27,813 nucleotides of DNA from an uncultured Collinsella sp. GTDB lineage: Bacteria > Actinomycetota > Coriobacteriia > Coriobacteriales > Coriobacteriaceae. The stretch spans positions 1-27,813 of the forward strand of contig CAMQJB010000026.1 in assembly GCA_947002045.1 (NCBI GenBank), written 5' to 3'. The number at the start of each line of letters is the position of its first letter. Positions within the stretch are counted from its first letter, which is position 1. Below the pieces are notes generated by a model. That model worked only from the letters and a program-made list of their open reading frames with translations, was not told the DNA's origin and made no database searches. The translations under genes and the position numbers were made by a program. Positions 21,929 to 27,813 of the stretch are shown here, piece by piece.

Positions 21929-24382
21929 CTAGCCGCGGACCTCGCCGTTTACGCCCTTGCACACCTTGGTGACGATCTTCTGGTGTGCCTTCTCGACTTC
22001 TTCGCTGGTGAGCGTGTGGTCGTCGGAGCGATACGTAAGCGCAAAGGCCATGGACTTCTTGCCCGCTCCGATGCGGATGGGATCGCGGTAGACGTCGAAC
22101 AGGCGCACGCCCTCGAGCAGCTTGCCACCGGCGCTGGTAATGCGGCGCTCAAGATCCTCGCAGGTCACGGAGTTATCGACCACGATAGCCAGGTCGTGCT
22201 CAACAGCCGGATACTGCGAGAACTCGCGGTAGTTCTCCTGGTTGCGAGCGCCCTTGATCAGCTTGTCCAGATCGAGCTCAAAGGCAACAACGACCTCATC
22301 GATGCCCATCGCCTCGCGCGCCTCGGGGTGAATCTCGCCGACCCAGCCCAGCACGGTGCCGCCGGACAGGACCTCGGCGGCGCGACCCGGCTGCAGGAAG
22401 GCATAGCCCTCGCCCTCGACAGGACGGAAGCGAACCTTCTCAATGCGCAGCTGGGCGAGCAGCTCCTCGACGATGCCCTTGCCAAAGAAGAAACGCAGCT
22501 TACGGTACTTCATGGTCCAAGACTGCTCGCTCCACTGGCCCGAGAGCACACCCGCCACGGACTTGGTCTCCTTGGGCAGGCTGGCGTTCTCGCGGCCGTG
22601 GAACAGGCTGCCGACCTCGTACAGGTGCACGTTGGGCGTGCCGTGGGCCTCGTTATAGGCCACAGACTGCAGCAGGCCCGGCAGCAGCGAGCGGCGCATC
22701 TCGGTCTGCTCGGCCACCAGCGGGTTCATGAGCACCACGGGGCAGCCGCGGCCCTCGGTGGACATGCCGATCTTCTCCAGGTCGCCCGGGGCGGCAAAGC
22801 CAAAGGTCGTGGTCTCGTTGAGGCCACAGGCGCGCAGGATCTCGCCGACCTTGCGGGTAAGCTTCTGCTCGCGCGTCAGACCGCCGATGTGGTTCTTGGC
22901 AGCCGGGATGGTCGCCGTCACACGGCCCATGCCCCACAGGCGCAGGACCTCCTCGATCAGGTCAATCTCGCGCGGCAGGTCGGGACGGAAGCTCGGCGGG
23001 GTGACCATAAAGTCCTCGCCGTCGCGCTCGACGGTGCAGCCCAGGCGGGTGAGTGAGCGCTCGATAAAGTCGGGCTCGATGTCGGCGCCGCAGATGGCGT
23101 GCACGCGGGCCAAGCGCAGCTTGATGCTATCGATGGTCTTGGGCGCGGGGAACACGTCGACATAGCCGGGAGCGACCTCGCCGCCGGCGATCTGTTCGAT
23201 GAGAGCGCAGGTAACGTTGGCGACGTCCACGCAGCCGGTCTCGTCAACCTGGCGCTCAAAGCGAATGGAGGCGTCGGAGATCAGCGACAGGTCGCGGCTG
23301 GTGTGCGAGGTGCGACCGGCGTTGAAGCAGGCGCTCTCGACCATCACATCGACGGTGTCGTCCTCGATCTCGGAATCCATACCGCCCATAACACCGGCCA
23401 GCGCCACGGGGCGCTCGCCGTCGGTGATGAGGCCCATGCCGGCGTCGAGCACGCGCTCCTCGCCGTCGAGCGTCGTGAACTTCTCATCCTGCTGGGCGGC
23501 GCGAACCACCACGCGACGCCTGCCCTCGCGCTCGGCAAAGGTGTCCAGGTCAAAGGCGTGCAGCGGCTGACCGGTGAGCATCATCACGTAGTTGGTGATG
23601 TCGACGATGTTGTTGTGCGGGCGCACGCCCAGGGCGTTGAGGCGCTTGACCATCCAGTCGGGCGACGGACCGACCTTCACATTGCGCACGATGCGGGCGA
23701 CATAGCGGTCGCACAGGCCCTCGTCGGCAATCTCGACCGAAAGCTCGTCGTCGGTCGCGCGGCCGGTCTCGGCCTTGATGGCGGGCAGCTCAACGTGGAA
23801 ATCGCGGTCGAAGATGGCGCCGGTCTCGCGGGCCATGCCGATCATGGACAGGCAATCGGGACGGTTGGGCGTGATCTCGCAGTCGAGCACGGTGTCGCTC
23901 GAGCCCACGTACTCGGCAAACGGCATGCCGCAGGGCGTATCCTCGGGCAGGATCATGATGCCGGAGTGGTCGCCGCCCAGGCCGAGCTCGCGCGCAGAGC
24001 AGTTCATGCCCATGGACACGACGCCGCGAAGCTTGCTCTTCTTGATCTTGACGTCGCCGGGGAGCACAGCGCCGATCATGGCCGTGACGATGTGGTCGCC
24101 GGCCTCGAAGTTCTGCGCGCCGCAGACGATCTGCAGCGGGGCGGGGTTGCCATCGGCGTCGAGGTTCTTGTCGCCCACGTCGACCGAGCACACATACATA
24201 TGGTCGCTATCGGGGTGTGGGGTCTTGGTGAGCACCTTGGCAGTCACCACGTGGTCGAAGGACTCGCCCACGGTGTCGATCGCCTCGACCTCGGTGCCGG
24301 TACGGATATATTCGTCCGAAAGGGTCTTGGGATCCTCCGGAATATCGATCATGGTCTTGAGCCAGTCGTAAGAAACGCGCAT
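21929..24382 (-). CDS. pheT: Phenylalanyl-tRNA synthetase beta subunit
   Basis: An 817-residue beta chain of the (alpha-beta)2 enzyme that charges tRNA-Phe. The N-terminal MRVSYDWLKTMIDIPEDPK is followed by an EMAP/OB-like tRNA-binding domain (about 40-150, VVTAKVLTKTPHPDSDHMYV). Then come the B3/B4 editing region (about 210-400, with GVMGGMDSEI), B5, the catalytic-like core (LIEEVLRLWGMGRV, RRSLLPGLLQSV) and a C-terminal anticodon-binding FDX-ACB domain (FSQYPAVEHDLAIVVDNSVT). Length is normal. The ATG has AGGAG nine bases upstream. It is separated from pheS by 163 bases holding a large hairpin, unusual for this normally tight pair. Confidence 0.97.
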   Translation of the reverse strand: MRVSYDWLKTMIDIPEDPKTLSDEYIRTGTEVEAIDTVGESFDHVVTAKVLTKTPHPDSDHMYVCSVDVGDKNLDADGNPAPLQIVCGAQNFEAGDHIVTAMIGAVLPGDVKIKKSKLRGVVSMGMNCSARELGLGGDHSGIMILPEDTPCGMPFAEYVGSSDTVLDCEITPNRPDCLSMIGMARETGAIFDRDFHVELPAIKAETGRATDDELSVEIADEGLCDRYVARIVRNVKVGPSPDWMVKRLNALGVRPHNNIVDITNYVMMLTGQPLHAFDLDTFAEREGRRRVVVRAAQQDEKFTTLDGEERVLDAGMGLITDGERPVALAGVMGGMDSEIEDDTVDVMVESACFNAGRTSHTSRDLSLISDASIRFERQVDETGCVDVANVTCALIEQIAGGEVAPGYVDVFPAPKTIDSIKLRLARVHAICGADIEPDFIERSLTRLGCTVERDGEDFMVTPPSFRPDLPREIDLIEEVLRLWGMGRVTATIPAAKNHIGGLTREQKLTRKVGEILRACGLNETTTFGFAAPGDLEKIGMSTEGRGCPVVLMNPLVAEQTEMRRSLLPGLLQSVAYNEAHGTPNVHLYEVGSLFHGRENASLPKETKSVAGVLSGQWSEQSWTMKYRKLRFFFGKGIVEELLAQLRIEKVRFRPVEGEGYAFLQPGRAAEVLSGGTVLGWVGEIHPEAREAMGIDEVVVAFELDLDKLIKGARNQENYREFSQYPAVEHDLAIVVDNSVTCEDLERRITSAGGKLLEGVRLFDVYRDPIRIGAGKKSMAFALTYRSDDHTLTSEEVEKAHQKIVTKVCKGVNGEVRG

Positions 24383-24442
24383 GTAGCTCTCCTAGTTCTT
24401 AATCTCCGCATAGGGAGGAAATATCAAATGAAGACGTTCGCC

Positions 24443-24549
24443 TTAGGGTTGTCCAGGTGCCCCAGGTTGGCGTGAAAGAGGAGCGACGCATACTAAAGGT
24501 ACGCGAGCGACGGTTTGAACGCCAAGATGGGGTGCCTGGGCAAGCCTAA
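24443..24549. repeat. Large imperfect hairpin between pheS and pheT
   Basis: Arms 24443-24473 and 24519-24549 are complementary over ~31 bases with a handful of mismatches (TTAGG, TTG, CCAGG, CCCCA and TTGGCGT blocks in each). The 45-base loop contains a smaller hairpin that pairs better on the minus strand because of a G-U pair. The right arm includes the pheS stop codon. No T-run follows, so it is not an ordinary terminator. Its loop resembles the palindrome at 11855-11945. Confidence 0.75.
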
Positions 24550-25622
24550 AATTGGTTCAAGAAGCGCATATCGCCAGTCATGAGCGTTCGCAGGTCGGGC
24601 AGGTCGTAGCGCAGGGCCGCGACGCGCTCGGCGCCAATGCCAAAGGCGAAGCCGGTGTACTTCTCGGGATCGATGCCGCAGTTGATCAGGACGTTGGGGT
24701 CGACCATGCCGCAGCCCAAGATCTCGATCCAGCCGCTGTGCTTGCAGAAGTTGCAGCCCTTGCCGCCGCAGACGTGGCAGCTCACGTCCACCTCGCAGCT
24801 CGGCTCGGTGAAGGGGAAGAAGTGCGGGCGATAACGCGTCTTGCGGTCCTCGCCAAACATGCACTTAACAAAGTAGTCGAGCGTGCCCTTAAGATCGCCA
24901 AAGGTGATGCCCTCGTCGACGACCAGGCCCTCGATCTGGTTGAACTGCGGCAGGTGGCAGGCGTCGGCCGTGTCGGGACGGTAGACGGTGCCCGGGCAGA
25001 TCATGTAGATGGGCGGCTTCTGCGACTCCATGGTGTGGATCTGCACGCCCGAGGTCTGGGTGCGCAGCAGCACGTCGGACTCACCGTGGGCGTGAGCCTC
25101 GGGGTGCGCGACGCTGCCGGGGTTGTTGTCGACCACGTAGAAGGTATCGCGGGCCGAGCGGCTCGGGTGATCCATGGGAGCGTTGAGCGCGGTGAAGTTG
25201 TAGTAGGAGGTGTCGACCATGGGGCCGGACTCGACGGTGTAGCCAATGCCGCAGAAGATGTCCTCGGCCTCCTCGATGATCTGCTTGATCAGGTGCTGGT
25301 GACCGATCTGCGGACGGATGCCCGGCAGCGTGATGTCGACGGCCTCGTGCTCGAGTGCGTGCTTGAGGGCGGCGGCCTTCATCTCGGTGGTGCGCTCGTC
25401 GAGCATGCCCTCGATCAGCTGGCGCATCTCGTTGGCGCGCTTGCCCATCACGGGACGATCCTCGGGGGCGAGCTTGCCCATCATGCGCATCAGGCCGGTG
25501 ATGCGACCCTTGCGACCGAGCAGCTCAACGCGCGCAGCCTCGAGCTTGGCGGCGTCGTCGGCGCCTGCGACGAGCTCCTTGGCCTCTTCCTCGAGTTTGA
25601 CCAGATCATCAATCAGACTCAT
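24546..25622 (-). CDS. pheS: Phenylalanyl-tRNA synthetase alpha subunit
   Basis: A 358-residue catalytic alpha chain. An N-terminal coiled-coil arm (about 1-95, LVKLEEEAKELVAGADDAAK) binds tRNA-Phe. The class II core includes GTVYRPDTADACHLPQFNQ (motif 2 region, before IEG), FFPFTEPSCEVDV, GWIEILGCGMV and the motif 3 GFAFGIGAERVA. Four clustered Cys (CHVCGGKGCNFC) form a probable zinc knuckle as in many bacterial PheS proteins. The start at 25622 is chosen for the conserved MSLIDDL beginning and an AAGGGAAG ribosome site; the longer frame to 25733 runs through the T-box terminator. Expression should be controlled by the T-box leader. Confidence 0.97.
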   Translation of the reverse strand: MSLIDDLVKLEEEAKELVAGADDAAKLEAARVELLGRKGRITGLMRMMGKLAPEDRPVMGKRANEMRQLIEGMLDERTTEMKAAALKHALEHEAVDITLPGIRPQIGHQHLIKQIIEEAEDIFCGIGYTVESGPMVDTSYYNFTALNAPMDHPSRSARDTFYVVDNNPGSVAHPEAHAHGESDVLLRTQTSGVQIHTMESQKPPIYMICPGTVYRPDTADACHLPQFNQIEGLVVDEGITFGDLKGTLDYFVKCMFGEDRKTRYRPHFFPFTEPSCEVDVSCHVCGGKGCNFCKHSGWIEILGCGMVDPNVLINCGIDPEKYTGFAFGIGAERVAALRYDLPDLRTLMTGDMRFLNQF

Positions 25623-25707
25623 GTCTTCCCTTTCGTCTCTCGCGCATTCGCTTGCCAGGGCGACCAATGCCGCTTGGCGTTGCGAAAACGCGGCCCGGTT
25701 CGGTAAC

Positions 25708-25748
25708 AAAAAACCGTCCTCGGGCATGTGCATTGCCCAAGGACGGTT
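25708..25748 (-). terminator. Regulated terminator of the pheS T-box leader
   Basis: AACCGTCCTTGGGCA pairs with TGCCCGAGGACGGTT (one mismatch) around a 7-base loop, followed on the minus strand by TTTTTT. Its 5' arm overlaps the segment needed for the antiterminator. Confidence 0.93.
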
Positions 25749-26005
25749 GAATTCCGCGGTACCACCTTGTTTGACCCGACGGATGTCTGGCCCGCCGCGC
25801 CCACTCTTTGCCCCTTGTCGCGAGGCTCACGGCTTCCCTACTGGGGACATCGCCGCCGCTGGCCGCGCGCCCGTTGAGGTCGCTGCTCGGGAGTGAACGC
25901 TTGGCCCTTGTCACCGCAGGAAGGCTTGCAGCCCATGACCTTCCCTCTCTTGCCGGCGACGCGGCGGGCAAAACCCTCTCCGTCAACGCATTGGGCTACA
26001 GGATA
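25708..26005 (-). promoter_or_regulatory. T-box riboswitch (tRNA-Phe) upstream of pheS
   Basis: The minus-strand leader contains the T-box sequence AAGGTGGTACCGCGGAA (25768-25752), followed by a terminator. Upstream, Stem I has the AGAGAG motif, a distal hairpin (GGAAGG/CCTTCC) and, on its 3' side, GCGTTCACTCCCGAG. The UUC at 25897-25895 is the probable specifier codon for phenylalanine. Uncharged tRNA-Phe would pair with the specifier and with the T-box bulge, stabilising the antiterminator (AAGG with CCTT) and allowing pheST transcription. The 5' limit is approximate. The leader and the divergent M32 gene's upstream region fill the gene-free stretch 25623-26126. Confidence 0.93.
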
Positions 26006-26126
26006 CCACATTGTTTGGGTGTATCGCCGCGTTCCGTTTTGTTCGTGCTGGGTACAAGGTAGGTAGCTGTGCAAACTGGCCGCGCCGCCGCGTGCGACGG
26101 GCGACCTGCGAGATCAAGGATATGGT

Positions 26127-27701
26127 ATGGGAAAGAAGCACGATAAGAAGGCCGAGCCCGCAGCGGGCAAGACGCCCAAAGGCATGAAGGTCGATAAGGC
26201 CGTCAAAAAATTCCGCAAGCTCGAGGGCAAGCTGTGGACCCGCGAGTACCTGCTCAAGATTGCCGAGTTTGACGGCGCGACCATTGCCCCCGCCAACGGC
26301 GCCGCAGCGCGCGCCGACGCCATGGGCACCCTTGCCGGCGAGCATCATAAGCTCCTGACCAGCGAAAAGTCTGTCGAACTTGTGCGCTCGCTGGCACGCG
26401 AAACCGTCGCCGGCGGCAAGATCGACGACCCGCAGCTGCTCGACGAGATCCGCGTACTCGGCCGCGACCAGCGCGAAGCGAGCGTCATTCCCACCGAGGA
26501 GGCCGAGGCCTGGACTAGGCTCACCTGCGAGGCCGACGCCGTGTGGCACAAGGCCAAGACGGCCAATGACTGGGCGAGCTTTGAGCCCTATGTGGATAGA
26601 ATCGTCGGCCAGCTTAAGCATCAGGCCGAGCTCATGGACCCCAAGCGCGACCCATACGATGTTTGGCTTGACCAGTACGAGCGCGGCCTTTCCGCCAAGA
26701 GCTTCGATGCGTTTTGCGATGAGGTCAAGGCGACGGTCGTGCCGCTCGTGCACGCCATCGGCGAGCGCAGCCAGCAGCCCGCTGCCGACTTTTTGCACGC
26801 CCGTGTGCCCGAGGCCGCCCAGCGCGCCATGAGCTTCGACCTTATGAAGCTCGTCGGCCTGGACCTAGACGACACCACGCTTGCCTTTACCGAGCACCCG
26901 TTTAGCGAGGGCTTTGCCGTGGGCGACGCGCGCATCGCGACGCACATCTATGAGGACGACTGCATCTCCAACGTCTACAGCATCATCCACGAGGCCGGTC
27001 ACACCATGTATGAGCTGGGCGTGAACCCCGCCTATGCTCGCACCTGCCTGGAGGGCGGCACCTCCATGGGCATCCACGAGAGCCAGAGCCGCTTCTTTGA
27101 GAACACCGTGGGTCGCAGCCGCGCCTTTATGGGACCGCTGCTCGAGGTGCTGCGCCGCCACGCGCCCGAGGTCTACGGCAACGTGGACGAGGACACGCTC
27201 TACCGCGCCGTGAACATCGCGCAGCCGTCGTTGATCCGCACCGAGGCGGACGAGCTCACCTATCCGCTGCATATTATGGTGCGTTACCAGATTGAGCGCA
27301 TGCTGTTTGCCGGCGAGGCCACGGCCAAGGATATCCCCGCGCTTTGGAATCGCTTTATGAACGAGTACCTGGGCATTCCCGTTCCCGACGACACGCACGG
27401 CTGCCTGCAGGATACGCACTGGAGCGGCGGCTCGTTTGGCTACTTCCCCACCTATGCGCTGGGTAGCGCCTACGACGCCATGTTTGTGCCGGCCATGTGC
27501 CGCGACGGCGTCGACCTCAATGGCGCCTGTGCGAGCGGCGATTTGGCGCCCGTTCGCGCCTGGCTGGGCGAGCACATTTGGCAGTGGGGCCGCGCCAAAG
27601 ACGCGCCGGAGCTCATCAAGGGCGCCTGCGGCATGGACTTTGACGCCCGCTACTACTGCAGCTACCTGCAGGACAAGTTCACCACGCTGTACCAGCTGTA
27701 A
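26127..27701 (+). CDS. M32 family metallocarboxypeptidase
   Basis: A 524-residue M32 (Taq carboxypeptidase-like) enzyme that removes C-terminal residues from peptides in the cytosol. The metal site is intact: IIHEAGHTMYELG (HExxH, about 290-302), followed by GIHESQSRFFEN, which supplies the third ligand Glu. Family motifs HPFSEG, DARIATH, IRTEADELTYPLH and MVRYQIE are present. Length is usual plus a ~25-residue Lys-rich N-terminal extension (MGKKHDKKAEPAAGKTPKG). The ATG has AAGGA about nine bases upstream. It is divergent from pheS; no clear promoter hexamers were found. The stop is complete, just before the degraded contig end. Confidence 0.94.
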   Translation: MGKKHDKKAEPAAGKTPKGMKVDKAVKKFRKLEGKLWTREYLLKIAEFDGATIAPANGAAARADAMGTLAGEHHKLLTSEKSVELVRSLARETVAGGKIDDPQLLDEIRVLGRDQREASVIPTEEAEAWTRLTCEADAVWHKAKTANDWASFEPYVDRIVGQLKHQAELMDPKRDPYDVWLDQYERGLSAKSFDAFCDEVKATVVPLVHAIGERSQQPAADFLHARVPEAAQRAMSFDLMKLVGLDLDDTTLAFTEHPFSEGFAVGDARIATHIYEDDCISNVYSIIHEAGHTMYELGVNPAYARTCLEGGTSMGIHESQSRFFENTVGRSRAFMGPLLEVLRRHAPEVYGNVDEDTLYRAVNIAQPSLIRTEADELTYPLHIMVRYQIERMLFAGEATAKDIPALWNRFMNEYLGIPVPDDTHGCLQDTHWSGGSFGYFPTYALGSAYDAMFVPAMCRDGVDLNGACASGDLAPVRAWLGEHIWQWGRAKDAPELIKGACGMDFDARYYCSYLQDKFTTLYQL

Positions 27702-27724
27702 AGCTTAGGCAACACGTCAACGCA

Positions 27725-27813
27725 AAGGGGGGGGGGGGCCGCGGGAGTAGCCGCCGCGCCCCCGGGGGGGGGGAGATTTGGGGGGGGGTGTGGGGGGCGC
27801 CCCCGCCGGGCGG
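27725..27813. other. G-homopolymer sequence, probable artefact at contig end
   Basis: After the M32 stop the sequence degenerates into runs of up to 12 G mixed with CCCC stretches and low complexity, unlike the rest of the window. This pattern is typical of poly-G calls from two-colour sequencing or a poor assembly end. Nothing biological should be annotated here without resequencing. Confidence 0.8.

Noticed and set aside
23099..24475. 458-codon open frame opposite pheT, and similar long frames opposite pheT, pheS, rsgA, tadB and the cpaE-cpaB region
   Set aside because: All are antisense to well-recognised genes, with no family motifs.
27725..27813. G-quadruplex or recombination hotspot in the G-runs
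   Set aside because: Location at the contig end and abnormal homopolymers fit an artefact better.
1..27813. CRISPR arrays, tRNA or rRNA genes, insertion sequences, prophage
   Set aside because: No regular spaced repeats, no tRNA-like cloverleaf with CCA-type end, and no transposase, integrase or phage structural gene were found.

Overview
The window looks like a chromosomal contig from a GC-rich anaerobic actinobacterium of the class Coriobacteriia, most likely Collinsella or a close relative. This placement is an inference from base composition, protein style, a compact monoderm-type Tad pilus locus and a T-box-controlled pheST pair; no marker gene such as 16S rRNA is present. The last ~90 bases are G-homopolymer noise and look like a sequencing or assembly artefact at a contig end.

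Layout: (1) 81-628, minus: a small two-gene module, a BrnT-like putative toxin followed by a ribbon-helix-helix antitoxin. (2) 691-10290, minus: a tightly overlapping Tad/Flp pilus operon in the order cpaB, cpaE/tadZ, tadA, tadB, tadC, flp, an unknown membrane protein, a short Flp/TadE-like pseudopilin, tadE, a large TadG-like protein, a second tadE, and a DUF192 protein. No prepilin peptidase or secretin gene is in the window. (3) 10543-11727, minus: rsgA (ribosome-maturation GTPase). (4) 11969-14650, minus: a P2-type Ca2+-ATPase with a structured 5' leader that can bury its own ribosome-binding site. (5) 15092-16552, plus: pyruvate kinase with its own promoter and strong terminator. (6) 16971-18044, plus: a lineage-type protein with a probable PD-(D/E)XK (Vsr/DUF559-like) nuclease fold. 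It is convergent with (7) 18041-18889, minus: a zinc-dependent phospholipase C-like protein. (8) 18969-21683, minus: an ECF metal transporter cbiM/nikM-cbiQ-cbiO. A perfect GTGTTAC-N14-GTAACAC palindrome lies just downstream of its promoter and matches a NikR box, which points to nickel. (9) 21929-25622, minus: pheS-pheT, preceded by a phenylalanine T-box riboswitch and split by a ~107-base imperfect hairpin. (10) 26127-27701, plus: an M32 metallocarboxypeptidase.

How it fits together: the Tad operon encodes the inner-membrane motor (TadA ATPase, TadB/TadC platform), its localiser (CpaE/TadZ), CpaB, the major pilin (Flp) and a set of minor pseudopilins, so it should make an adhesive surface pilus. 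The four small pilin-like proteins share an unusual Ala-Gln processing junction. The rest is housekeeping and ion homeostasis, with several RNA or DNA control elements visible.

The most interesting undescribed candidate is the Ca2+-ATPase leader (about 14651-14762). It has two hairpins with perfectly complementary 7-base loop segments, a 9-bp stem that covers the Shine-Dalgarno sequence, and an alternative pairing that breaks both hairpins. Together these are the hallmarks of a riboswitch-like device on an ion pump.
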